The notes under the pieces: generated by a model
The model's input: only the letters and a program-made list of their open reading frames with translations
Database searches by the model: none
Told to the model about the DNA's origin: nothing
Shown here: in pieces, positions 11,309 through 22,310 of the stretch
Layout of the letters: every line of letters starts with the position of its first letter
How positions within the stretch are numbered: position 1 is the first letter of the stretch
From: Aphrophora alni
Lineage: Eukaryota; Arthropoda; Insecta; Hemiptera; Aphrophoridae
Assembly (NCBI GenBank): GCA_963513935.1
Contig: OY740776.1
Coordinates: 13,313,745 to 13,377,744, forward strand
DNA length: 64,000 nucleotides
Reading direction: 5' to 3'
Position numbers and translations under genes: made by a program

Positions 11309-11861
11309 ATGTCTGTGAAGTTGGCCCAACCATGGTAGCCCAACTGCTTCAAAATAGTGCCCATCGTTAGTTTTACGTTAGTTTCGGTTAGTTCGCCTAA
11401 ATTAAACGTTAGTTTCGCCTTGGTAGTCGTCTAAAACGGATGTTAATTATTACCAAGGCGAAACTAACGTTTAATTTAGGAGAACTAACCGAAACTAACG
11501 CAAAACTAACGAGTGGCATGGTTTTAATTTGTTTCCGTGCAATTCTCAAAAAGCGTGAAGTTAGCCCAACCCTTTTGTCCAATATAAAACTCGTTAGGAA
11601 AGCGAAACTAACGATTTCTTTGTCAGAACTATTCGAAACTAATGTAAAGGAACTGATTCACGTAATAAAAAAATTCAATTTTTAATTTTGGTTGGGCTCG
11701 TGTGAAGTTGGCCCAACCATAATTTAAGATCCGTTTTAGACGACTACCAAGGCGAAACTAACGTTTAATTTAGGAGAACTAACCGAAACTAACGTAAAAC
11801 TACCGATGGGCACTATTTTGAATTGGTTGGGCTACCATGGTTGGGCCAACTTCACAGACAT
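11309..11861. mobile_element. Mutator-like foldback MITE with 9-bp target duplication
   Basis: The terminal inverted repeats are about 131 bases: 11309-11440 matches the reverse complement of 11729-11861, beginning ATGTCTGTGAAGTTGGCCCA. The 9-base direct repeat GAAGAATTT sits immediately outside both ends (11300-11308 and 11862-11870). Long inverted ends with 9-base duplications are the hallmark of the Mutator (MULE) superfamily. There is no transposase. The middle holds further copies of the subterminal block in inverted and direct orientation, around 11447-11512 and 11598-11660, all built on CGAAACTAACG. Confidence 0.8.
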
Positions 11862-11870
11862 GAAGAATTT
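11862..11870. repeat. Right 9-bp target-site duplication
   Basis: GAAGAATTT, an exact match to 11300-11308. Confidence 0.85.
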
Positions 11871-12043
11871 GTCTATCAGATAATGTCACGGTTTAGTAGA
11901 CTAAACAAAAATATTGATCATATTGATAGTCTAGACTCTAGAGCAACCGGATATGCTTGGATAACTATTTGTTATTTTTGACTTAACGCCAGCAATCCTT
12001 GATTAGTTCTTTTTTCAGTTTATATTGTCATATGTCTCATTAC

Positions 12044-12082
12044 ACTATACGTGTTTCGGACATTGTCGTCCATCGTCGGGTG
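12044..12082 (-). ncRNA. Hammerhead-like motif, family A, left arm
   Basis: Minus strand: CAC, core CCGACGA, extra T, stem GGAC/GTCC with a six-base loop, GAAAC, near-palindrome ACACGTAT, A, then GTG pairing with CAC. It is the partner of 12385-12424. Confidence 0.45.
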
Positions 12083-12384
12083 ATAACACTTAATTAAAAC
12101 ATTCAACACAAAATACAAATATCGACATAGCACTCACAGACAAGAAACACAATATTTTATTTTACATTGATGTCACCGCGCCGGCGCTACATAGAATACT
12201 ATGCATTGGTTACGGTACGTATGGTAGTCAATCTGTTTATTAGCTCGAAGGTAACCAATGCATAGTATACTATGTAGCGCCGGCGCGGTGACCTTAATGT
12301 AAAATAAAATATTTTGTTTCTTGTACTTCAGTGTTATGTGTATACTTGTATTGTGTGTTAAATGTTTTAATTAAGTGTTTTAAT

Positions 12385-12424
12385 CACCTGACGATGGACG
12401 ATAATGTCCGAAACACGTGTAGTG
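12385..12424 (+). ncRNA. Hammerhead-like motif, family A, right arm
   Basis: Plus strand: CAC, core CTGACGA (a valid CUGANGA), extra T, stem GGAC/GTCC, GAAAC, self-complementary ACACGTGT, A, then GTG pairing with CAC. Cleavage would be predicted after the A that follows GT. Confidence 0.5.
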
Positions 12425-13026
12425 CATTGAGATATATGAAAATATAAACTGAAAAAAGAACTAATCAAGGATTGCTGGCGGTAAGTCAAAGATAACAAAT
12501 AAAAATCGACTTGTGAAAAACAAACGAATGTGACGTATATTTAACACAGAATGTCGACTAGCCGGCTTTGTTCACGTAAACCTGTGTACAACGCTAACAT
12601 CATCCAATTTAATCATATGTCACATTACGTATGTTAGACTTTTGGTTATATAAAATTGCAAGTTCAGATGTTTAGTTTTCCATTGACGGCAAATTTATTG
12701 AGATTAGACGAGTTTTAGTTGATGCAAGATTGGATGGAAAACAAAACGTTTTTACGTGTCGTTAAAGTTGTTTTAAGTGCGTCGCTACCATCTCCAGAGT
12801 GGGAAATAATAATTAACAACACAGCTGTGTCGTTAAACGCGGTGGAATTACGAACAATAGGACATTTGTTTGAGTGATATACTGTACCTTAAATAGTATA
12901 AAATATGGAATATTTTTCGAGAATATTCACTTTAAAATTTGATATTGAAATGTAATTACGTAGTACTTGTTATCACTATTTTACTAACAAAGAAATACAG
13001 AAACTTTCAACTTAAATTTTACTTAC

Positions 13027-13115
13027 TTTTGATAGGCGCGTAAAACGGATAGTGACAACTCATTCCAGTAACGGTAGCATTGGAATTTCCGTAAAACTGT
13101 TTCGTCAGAGAGTTC
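13027..13115 (-). CDS. Host gene exon 5
   Basis: An 89-base minus-strand exon with a strong acceptor (TTTTTTTCTTTCGCAG) and a perfect donor GTAAGT (plus 13021-13026). It enters with one base, completing the ACG codon begun by 17694-17754, reads N-S-L-T-K-Q-F-Y-G-N-S-N-A-T-V-T-G-M-S-C and H-Y-P-F-Y-A-P-I-K, and leaves one base. Both phases match the neighbouring exons. There is one N-A-T glycosylation sequon and a single cysteine. I do not recognise the family. Confidence 0.7.
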
Positions 13116-13479
13116 CTGCGAAAGAAAAAAACATACACAAAATAAATAACCTCTTTAGTAAGGTAGAAGTCCGGCGTAAACGAGTTCTATTGTTTGACTG
13201 ATCTTCACACACCTCAGGTAATTTTCGACTTGAGCTTCTTTTTCCGTTGACAATGTATGTAATAACACTTAGGGATCACAAAAATGTTAATGAGGAACAT
13301 GAAATATCGTATGGAGACTATTATATGTTCACAAAGAACTCTATTGAAATTCAGAAAAATCTAATTTAAAATGTCACAATGACGGACATTTTTGAACAGT
13401 TTTTTTTCTACTTAAAATAAACTAAATAATTAACAACAAGGTTATTGTAAAAAAAAAAAAAAAAATTCCAATCGTGACC

Positions 13480-13850
13480 TCTCAAGATAATATGGTTTTC
13501 GTACAGTTCCGACAGATCTGTGTCGCCAACACGCTGGTAGCTAGCGGTGGCTCACATATCTACAGCTTCCATGCTTAGGTATTAATAGAAGCGAAGTGAA
13601 TGTGCACTTTTTAATACACATACGATGTCAAAAAAATAGTGACAAACAGAGTTACAAGGTTAAAAAAAAACCTTTGTAACAATTGTTTTAAACAAACTTA
13701 CCTTACTAGATAAGACACCTTTATCTAGTCTACTACAATATTTCCTTTAAGAGCCAAGTAAGGAATATTTCCTTTTCCTACAAGGCCCAAGAGACGACCA
13801 TTTGATCATTAAGTACATTTAGAGGAACTGTTTCTGTTATATTACATTAC
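13480..13850 (+). repeat. Interspersed repeat family D, copy 1
   Basis: Shares with 19240-19620 and 57480-57840 a left part with a CAGCTT block, then TGTAACAA-TGTTTTAAACAAA, CTT-CCTACT-GATAAGAC, CCTTTATCTA, and TTTCCTACAAG followed by an exon-like segment. Reverse copies occur at 21430-21720, 32850-33100 and 59040-59240. It is a decayed mobile family of unknown class. Confidence 0.6.
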
Positions 13851-14462
13851 GGTAGTGCAATCATAAACTTTTATTTAAATGTTGAAACCTTTTCTTCAAG
13901 TTGATTGTTGTCCAAATAGATAACTTTCAAAAAATTCATTGCGTTTCAAAATATTAGTAAATGTAAGCAGTATTCATGTATCCCATGTACTGGGTCTTAT
14001 AAAAAAACTACTGGTGGTTGTGTCAACAGTGGGCTTTAATTCATAGAAAGTAAACAATATTACAGCTACTGTACACTTGAACATAACACAAACAACAGAG
14101 AGGAATGGTGATCCTTGTTTTGAGATTAATTTTAATTTTTTTGGACCAAAATAGTAGCACATGTTTATACTGATTGATGTATGTAAACTCTGGAATTCTG
14201 GCTGTTGTATCTAAACAGACGGATCTAGACCCCTACCACTGGTAGGTCTTGGTAGTATGTGACATAAGTCATGGTCTGATTACTGTTGCCATTATAAAAT
14301 ACAAATACATGTATTATTATACACAATTAGAGAAATTATTTGAAAGTTATAAATTAAATATTAAAATAAATCTCGTAAATAATTATTTATTTGTTATTTT
14401 CTAGCCTTATAACATTTAATATAATGTTATAGTTTTAAATCATATAATTAATTTATACTACT

Positions 14463-14489
14463 TATATATATATATATATATATATATAA
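14463..14489 (+). repeat. (TA)n microsatellite
   Basis: An uninterrupted TA run of about 26 bases. Confidence 0.95.
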
Positions 14490-15134
14490 GTTACATTATA
14501 TGTTATTATCTATATACAGAGTGTAAAATAAGTAATAAGTGTGTATAAGTGTTACCTCGATATAATTTAAATGGATTGCTCTTCCGTACATGTTACAACA
14601 CTTTTTCTAGTGTTTAAGGGGAATTAAAATGTTTGCCCCCTTTTAAAAGGGGGCAACTTTCATTTTTTAAATGACAACCCTTATCTTGTGATAAATCATT
14701 GAAAAAGTCAATGTAACAGTAACATAATGGAACCTACAAAAGGTTTCCAGTACATCCCTGTCAAAAGTTATATGAAAAAATTAGTTATGACTAGCTTTAG
14801 CATCTCTTACCTGTTTTAATGTAACAAGTGCTCGAATTTGTAACGTTCGGTCAAAAAAATCATTAGAGTAGATTTATACTGCCGAAACGTCCTCTATAAG
14901 ATTATATATAGATATATTTAAAAAAGAAATGTCCCAAAACTACAATAAAACAACAGAATTCTTTTTTATCTGGTTTTGGGGAATTTTTTTTCCATTGTAT
15001 ATTCACCACAGTTCTATAGTGATTCATGCACACATATAGTAAATGTCCACTTTAACCGTATTAACAACAATGCTCATGCTAATTGAATCTAGATTAAAAT
15101 TAAACAAAGCAATTCTTCAGAAATAATACGTTTA

Positions 15135-15360
15135 TTAACCTCAAACGCGTTTCAACGACAATAACGCCATCTTCAATGAGCTACAATAATTAAAATATAA
15201 TTAACCTAGCACTGTCAGGGCCTTATTTTACAGAAAGCGGTAGGAGGAGAATGATTAAATACTAGGTGTGGGACGATACTCGGTTAGTTGTAGTTTGATT
15301 ATTTCCAACTAATACACCACTGAAGATGGCGAGATTGTCGTTGAAACGCGTTTAAAGTAG
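15135..15360. mobile_element. Head-to-head pair of hammerhead-like ends (family E)
   Basis: Two inverted copies of one module lie about 140 bases apart: minus-strand 15143-15182 and plus-strand 15312-15353. Both contain GAAGATGGCG, a loop, TTGTCGTTGAAACGCGTTT-like sequence and the palindrome ACGCGT. In the left copy CTCA pairs with TGAG across the predicted cleavage site. In the right copy helix I is not well formed. No coding sequence lies between them. Confidence 0.55.
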
Positions 15361-16285
15361 TATCTATGAGAAATCTTATTCAAGTTTTATTTTAATCAAT
15401 GTTCATTTTTAATGAATAGCATAATCATTATTCTCGATATGGTTTCAGCAGTTATTTGTCATATAAAAAAATAAAAAATTGTAGGTAAATATAAAACACG
15501 CCGTTTCAAGAGATTCTATCAACTATTGTTTAAAGTGATAATAAGAGAAATATGAAAAGTTATTCATTATCACATAACTTTAAATTCAGAATGAGGAATT
15601 TCAGAAAAATGGGCTCAATTTATTCAGACGCTATTCACCACCTTGTTTATTGGGTTACTTCCAAAGTGCCTACTATCGACTTTCATTGTTATTTTCAAAG
15701 AAACTTAAATTTAACATTTGCGTCACTCAAACTCGTGCAAAAATAACAACACCCCGATATGTGATAAATATGAATCTCTAAAGTACATAAATAATCGATT
15801 TACTGCGGTAACAATACACGGCGAAATACATTATTTGAATATTTCGATTCACTGCTCCAATAATAATTGAATGAAAACTCTGCAAGTCTTCCGAGAATTA
15901 AATTTACCAGTTGCCGTATATCTGACTTGAACAACAAACTGCATTAACATTAACTAATAAATGGGGAGTTTAATTCCATTGGCTGTTGCCATGGCGACGG
16001 GTAAATCTCAAAATATTATTAGAGACCGACGTCACAACAAAACATTCCACATTTAATAATCAACTTAATTGAACAGCTTATCAAAACTGCTTCTGATTTA
16101 AACACAATTACACCCTGTTTAATAAATAGTGTGCCATCGTTGTTGAAAATGAAACGGTGTACAAATTACAAACTTTTAACTAACAAAACTGAAATAAATA
16201 TAGAAATTTATTGTCATTAAAATGTCAATTCGGTTTATGAAAGGTGAAATTGAACTATGCTTTAAATATAATATAGATTATTAAA

Positions 16286-16548
16286 GTTGCTAATTATCGT
16301 CCCATTTCACTCTCGTCTTGTTTCCCTAAGATATTAGAATTGATTGTAAAGTGCCGGCTAATGTCATTATTTAACCTTAGTAATTATTTCAGTAAAAACC
16401 AGTTTGGATTCAGGGAGGGCTTGTCAAGTATTTTCGACAATTTCTATGCCTATATTTGAAAGTATAATTAATGGAAACCCATGCGCGGCTTTATATATAG
16501 GCATAACTATAGTTTTTGACACTGTAGGTCACAAAATACTTATAAATA
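16286..16548 (+). pseudogene. Non-LTR reverse transcriptase remnant
   Basis: The first frame (from 16289) reads A-N-Y-R-P-I-S-L-S-S-C-F-P-K-I-L-E and then N-Q-F-G-F-R-E-G, the conserved palm entry of non-LTR reverse transcriptases (N-Y-R-P-I-S-L ... K-I-L-E ... Q-F-G-F-R). After a frameshift a second frame continues with N-G-N-P-C-A-A-L-Y-I-G-I-T-I-V-F-D-T-V-G-H-K-I-L, the motif A block (usually D-x-x-K-A-F-D-T-V-x-H). The first catalytic Asp region is degraded (G-I-T-I-V-F-D). It stops abruptly at the minisatellite. Jockey- or CR1-like by pattern; the clade is uncertain. Confidence 0.75.
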
Positions 16549-17195
16549 CTCGGAGGCTAATTGGGCTCTTGATTAAGAGATACTGGAATCCAACTGTGTC
16601 GAGGATTTAAAGAGTCTACAGGCCACATGACCCTGAAACGAAGAAGGCTCGGTGGCGTCAAATGGGTCTGGAACATAATGCAACTAAACCTGGAAATTAG
16701 AAAGGTCGAAGGTCAACTGGATCTGGGACGTAGAGAGTTCTGAAACCAACTGAGCATTGAATCTAGAAAGCTCGAACGCCAACTGGGCCGGGGATGTAAA
16801 GAGTCAAAGCTCAATCGAGCATCCGTGAGAACTCGGAGGATAACTGGGCTGTTGATTAAGAGAGGCTGGAACCCAACTGGGTCTGGAATGTATAGAGTCT
16901 ATATCCACCTGAACTTACACCTATATAGCTTGGAGATTAAACGGGTCAGGGACTTAATGCAACCAGAAATCAACTAAACCCGTAACCTAGAGAGCTCGGA
17001 GGTCAGCTTAGTTTTGGATTCAAAGAGCCAGGATGTTAACAGAGTACGAAGCTTTTAGAGCCCAGAGTCCAACTGAGGTTGAACCTAAAGGGCTAAGTCC
17101 GAGACTAAGAAAACCCAAAGGCCTACTAATTTTGTAACTTAGAGACCCCAAAGACCAACTCTGTCCTGGTAATTGAGTCGGGAGCTTTGAGAGCG
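16549..17195 (+). repeat. Diverged ~32-bp minisatellite with higher-order repeat
   Basis: About 20 degenerate units built on CTCGGAGGTCAACTGGGTCT and GGAACCTAGAGAG. A longer block recurs 283 bases apart (16549 and 16832; both include GATTAAGAGA and CTGGAA-CCAACTG), showing a higher-order unit. It is locally GC-richer than its surroundings. It begins inside the reverse transcriptase remnant. Confidence 0.8.
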
Positions 17196-17324
17196 AATTT
17201 TATCGAAATAACTGTTTTATTTTAATTGTGAATAGTGATTTTAATTTTTCACACTAATCTTAGGAAAAGCAAAAATAAAATGTTGGACACAACATACTTG
17301 TGTTTACTTATTGTGAATTGTGTT

Positions 17325-17525
17325 GATATATTATGAATATTGTCTATATATTTTAAATTGTCTTTATGTATTCTGAATTCTGTATATATATTCCGCATTG
17401 TGTTTATATATTCTGAATTATGAATGTATTCTAAATTGAGTTTATGTATTCTGAATTATGTATATATATTCTAAATTGTGTTTATATATTCTGAATATAT
17501 TCTGAATTATGTTTATATATTCTGA
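17325..17525 (+). repeat. ~22-bp AT-rich tandem repeat
   Basis: Repeated TATATATTCTGAATTATGTT-like units with small length changes, about nine in number. Confidence 0.85.
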
Positions 17526-17693
17526 AGTGAGGGAATGTTCGAGCTTTAATTGACAATTCTTCAGTCTTAACCTCTGGACTTATTTTAATACAGTATTAGT
17601 TTACTCGGTTCCAACCGTAATTTTTCTAGGGGGATCTTTTTTAAAAACTTTCGGAAAATTGTATATACAAAAATAGAAAATGAAAAAACTTAC

Positions 17694-17754
17694 GTATTGC
17701 ACACGTCTTTCATGGACACATCCCACACTTGCCAGTATTCTTCCTCAATACCAT
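17694..17754 (-). CDS. Host gene exon 4
   Basis: A 61-base minus-strand exon. Acceptor TTTTGCTTTTAG; donor GTAAGT (plus 17688-17693). It enters with two bases (AT), which make GAT with the G left by 27320-27441, and reads G-I-E-E-E-Y-W-Q-V-W-D-V-S-M-K-D-V-C-N. It leaves AC, which the first base of 13027-13115 completes to Thr. The match of both phases with independently chosen splice sites is the main evidence. The acidic, Trp-containing peptide was not recognised. Confidence 0.68.
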
Positions 17755-19059
17755 CTAAAAGCAAAATTCCTTTATTAGTTACTATCACATAACCGCACGT
17801 ATAATTAAATTTAGCCAAAAAAATTTATCAATTATTATTACCTAATTACTTAAGAAAGAATACAAACTTATTAACAAACGAACTATTACAAACACAGTTA
17901 AATAATGCAGAAAGGGTACACTCATCTCCAGAATAATACTATATGTCCCCCTGCCTTAGTTTAGAGAATTTTAGTACAAGAGACTTAAACACGACATTCA
18001 CAACATGTCAACTTTAAAAATAAAATCACCTCAATCCAATTCCAGTGTATTTAAAAAGTTTCTAAATTTTAACCAAAACGTTACTATCCAAAACTCCTTC
18101 TGATTATTGAGTTCCAACGGTTCCTGTACTGAGATCAAACTCCCTGTCGAATTGTGCAGCAGTCTCAGTAGCCTTCCCACCTAATCGGAATGGCTGACTT
18201 TTATATAGATAATTTTATCTTTGTCGTACCAAAAAACATTGAAACTTGTCACGTCAGATTCGACCATTACTTTGTCTCTGATTTAACAACTTAACTTGCA
18301 ATTTCAAATCCACCCAATGGCGTTCCAGAGTTTAAATTAACCACTACATTACACTAAACCTGTTCATCGATTTAGTTCTATCCATCAATTCCGTTGGTTT
18401 TCGATCACTGCTCTCTGCAAGTGTTTTCAACCTGTTATACCTCTTCACCTACTGCTAGAATAACGGTATCTACGAATGTAGCAATAGTGATGTTTTCTAC
18501 GTACGGTAAGTAACAATTATACAAGAGTTAAAGTGTGGAATCTAGTACGTTACTCCGAGGGCGTCCTGCTCCTTCACTTCGAGAACTTTTCTCATTGTTT
18601 GACTCTAGACAGTCTGTTTGAAATGTACGATTCCATTAACTCGTTACATGTTTTTGACAGCATCTTGATCAATTTTTTTATCATACTCTTGTGCCGACCT
18701 TTATTGGAAACCTACTAAATATCTAAAACATCCATTCGCTGATCAAACTAATGATTCCTCTAACAGTAATACCTTATGAACTATAGAGTAATTATTTATA
18801 AACCGAAATATGAATTTTTGTTATATAAACCAATGTGTCAGATATTTCTTTACATATTACTTGCCCATTATACAAAAGTATAAAAATGGAAACAAATCCC
18901 AACACTTTTACTGTTATTTACTTTTACTGGTCTCAAGAAACCAAAAAGTGACTCTTTATATGACGTCCTCCGTCTACGTTATCGACTGTACGACAGCTGC
19001 CACAAATATTAAGATAAAAACCTGAAATATGGTGTAGAGAAGTATAGTATCCATACATA

Positions 19060-19620
19060 GAGGCCAATTGAATTTAAAAAATCCAATTAATGATATCAAA
19101 ATGGCGGCCATTTTAAACAGTTTTTGTTTATATTTCGTATCTTATTAGAAAATATATTTTATAAGTTTGAAAATTACAATTATTCATGTAATAGTACCAA
19201 TCCCAACTATTTATGACAAGAAATAATGAATAGTTTAGAATCCTAACCTTCCAAGAAAATGTGACAGTCGTACGTTTACCAGATCCTGCAGAGACGAGAG
19301 TGGCGATTGGAAAAACCTACACACATATACAGCTTTGATGTCGGCTAAGGCAGAGACACTGACATGAGAGAGCAAGGGGAGACTTTTTGTATTAACCGGC
19401 GTCAAGAAAATAGTGATTTACCCATTTATGAGATTAATAAAACCTGTGTAACAACTGTTTTAAACAAACTTATCCTACTGGATAAGACTCCTTTATCTAA
19501 CAATACAATTTAACATTTCCTACAAGCCTAAAAAAACTTTCGTTCATTAAGTACAGAGGATCTGCTTGTATTCGATTGTATATTCGGGCTGGGTAAGTAC
19601 CTAGATGATTTTTATAGTGG
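19060..19620 (+). repeat. Interspersed repeat family D, copy 2, with ATGGCGGCCAT block
   Basis: The right part follows the family D consensus (AACAACTGTTTTAAACAAAC, GGATAAGACTCCTTTATCTA, TTTCCTACAAG) and ends with GCTGG followed by GTAAGTACC. Further left it contains AAAATGGCGGCCATTTTAAA. The same two parts occur in the opposite orientation at 22310 down to 21430, so the family unit may exceed 500 bases. Confidence 0.55.
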
Positions 19621-20217
19621 ATGTAATTATTGGGTTAAACTAAGACAATAATATATTTGATAAACTACCTTCTATAACTCAGTAAAGGTTGTCTCGCTAG
19701 TTTTGCAATAATCACCAGCCTTTGCTTTCACTTTGAATTTGTTTTCACAAGTTGAAATATTTATCTCCAACAGCAGTAGATTTGTTTCAAGACGATAATA
19801 TTTCAAAGACAAAGTCTTCGTAATACAACTGTTTAGAAATACTGAGATATTAAACAGACTTGAGCTTAAATCCCTTTGAACATCTGCTGTACTCGAACTT
19901 GACCTGTCACCTTTATTTGGAGGCAGTCAATAATTTACTATCCCATCAATTATCAACGTGACAAAATTGATTTTATCGCTTATACGTTTTTTATACCATT
20001 TAAATAACTAAGAGAGGACCGGGGATTCATTGATGTCCAGACAACAGAATTCAAAACATTAAAAGAAAACATTAAAACTAGCTTCAAATAAAAGTAAAAA
20101 AAGGTGTAAAATAAAAGGAAACACTTGGATCTAAAGTAATTTTCATAATATTAATAAAAAAAAGAAATATTTTAATAAAACATATAAGTATTTTTGTGTT
20201 TCCTCTTATAATAAGTG

Positions 20218-20218
<1 letters not shown>

Positions 20219-20274
<56 letters not shown>
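20219..20274 (+). repeat. (TA)n microsatellite
   Basis: A perfect TA run of 56 bases. Confidence 0.98.
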
Positions 20275-20278
<4 letters not shown>

Positions 20279-21429
20279 ATTTTCAGAAGAACTGTATCCA
20301 ATTATATATAAGAAAACAACAAAGGGACGTTAATTTCGTAAGTAAATAAATAGAATAATATAAAATATATGTAAAACCCTTTTTAAAAGGATACATAAAT
20401 TGTCTTTAGAATTTGCAAATGTATATAATCTTTTGAATGAAACATGATAAAATAAGAATAGATACAGAAATAAATGTAGATAAAACAAAAACCTAACAAA
20501 TAATACCAATAAAAAATTCGTAAGAATTATGATATAAGTATGAATGCTTTGTGTGAAAGTTTCTATAAATACGATTTAAAGCTTGACATGTATAAAATTT
20601 TACATAAGTGCAAAATAAATTTAAAACTCAACTTTATCTCTGTATTTATTATCCCTTATTCAATTTGGAAATACCTCAACACAACCAAGGTAGCAATATT
20701 TATGTTGAAGATTTTCAAAAGTGATGAAATCACAGAAGTTCATACAACCCAAAAATAACCTTACAAAAAACCAAGTCTTATATAGTCTAACCTAGTAATT
20801 CATTTAACTATTATACAGTACTGCATACGTTCTTATTACTAATATTATACTCTTATACTATTTAATTGTAATTTATGTAAAACTTCACGTCATGCTTCAA
20901 TTAAATAGTTACAACCATTACTCCTAATATGCATTACTGCAATGCTGTGTTGATCATGTAAATCTGTGTTTTCCTCTTCACGAGCAACATTAGCTAATAA
21001 AATTCGTTCTATAATGTTGGCACTCATGGCACAACTTGTTGACGAGTTAAACTCTCATTGTTTGATTCTAATTCTATTATTTCTGACAAAAACAAGAATA
21101 ATCTTAGACGTCTAAAACGTGTTGACGTCCCAATATCTCATTAATATTGCATAAGCAGGAGTGAAAACTTCTGACGTTGCTTTTATGTTGTAGTGAAGCA
21201 TAAACAAGAGCTTACCGTTTCTAGAGGGTGTTTTTAAATACGGGAAAATTAAATTGATGCCTTGCTGTGTAATATGGACGTGTTGTTGAAATAAAAATTA
21301 AATATAATATAAGTACAACTATAATAGATACAAAATATTATACACTGAAATTTCTTCTCTTACCATTCGTTTTTCAGAATATAGAATATAACAGTTCTGT
21401 ACGGAGTGCAATATAAAATGTTAAAAACA

Positions 21430-22310
21430 AGTTGATTGGCAGCATCAAGGTTTACCCCAACCAATCAAACAATGTTGTACAACCAGATCTTCAAAGTGTA
21501 ATATCCAAAAGTTGATTTTTTGGGTCTCGTAGGAAAAGATTAATTGTATTATTAGATAAAAGACAATTTACCTAGTAGGGTACAATTATTGTTCAAATCA
21601 GTTATTACGCAGGTTTTCTGAATCTCTTAATTGTCTATATCACTACTTTCATGACGTTGGCTATATCCTTATGGGCGGCGTAGATGTATATATATTGAAA
21701 AGTTTCCACTCGCTTCGCTCCTGCCAGTGTCTCGTACCTATCGGGCACATGAGCTTATGAAGAAGTCCCTGCTCACAATTCTTGTTTTGCTGACAGGGCC
21801 CCTGTTATGTAATCTGTATTAGTAATATTAAGTCAACATTGTAGCAACATGTCTTGGCTACGATGCGCAGCCAGCAGTCTTACAATGAACAGCGACTGAA
21901 GTAGATCGCTTAATAATAAAACTGGTACTTCTAAATATTGTAATGTATACATTTATTTAAATAATTTATAAACCCGAACATAACAGCCCCCTACCAGATC
22001 TCATACCTATACAAATTTCACACTTTCGTGGGAGGTCATTGTTTAAAAATATATTTTTGATAATAACTTCCCTATTTGACATCTTCGAGATGTATATGGG
22101 GTTTATATGGTTTATATGGGGTTTGGTACCATTTCATATAAAATTTATAATCTGCACATTTTGTATCTAATTCTATGTGTTATGAAATTAAATAAAGATG
22201 CAACATATGAATATAAAACTGTTTAAAATGGCCGCCATTTTGACATTTTCAATTCAATAAAAAAAAATGTTCAATAGGATTCTTTATTATAAACCACTAT
22301 ACCGTACCAA
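21430..22310 (-). repeat. Interspersed repeat family D, copy 3 (diverged, inverted)
   Basis: Reverse-complement copy: an exon-like part at 21480-21545, a GATAAAAGAC / CTAGTAGGGTA / GTTCAAA block at 21555-21600, and the ATGGCCGCCAT palindrome at 22225-22240. It shares AACTTGTTTTTAA with the 32.9-kb copy. Confidence 0.45.

Larger units (their letters stand above)
11965..12512. mobile_element. Foldback element with paired hammerhead-like motifs
   Basis: Two arms of about 250 bases (11965-12215 and 12240-12512) are reverse complements along nearly their whole length. This includes the outer GCCAGCAATCCTTGATTAG, the hammerhead-like modules, and an unusually GC-rich inner block (ACCGCGCCGGCGCTACATAG). 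The loop is only about 25 bases. No open frame is present. The end modules point to a non-autonomous Penelope-related origin, by inference. Confidence 0.75.
9313..13026 (-). other. Introns around exon 6, repeat-bearing
   Basis: Apart from exon 6 (9678-9841), this stretch is intronic to the minus-strand gene. It contains the Mutator-like element at 11309-11861 and the hammerhead foldback at 11965-12510. 9842-11290 and 12515-13026 are AT-rich, and I see no supported gene in them. The plus-strand frame at 10756-10947 has no recognisable motif. Confidence 0.5.

Noticed and set aside
18375..18506. Plus-strand exon ending at ACG|GTAAGT
   Set aside because: The frame is open, but there is no convincing acceptor, and it lies in the intron of the opposite-strand gene with no partner exon.
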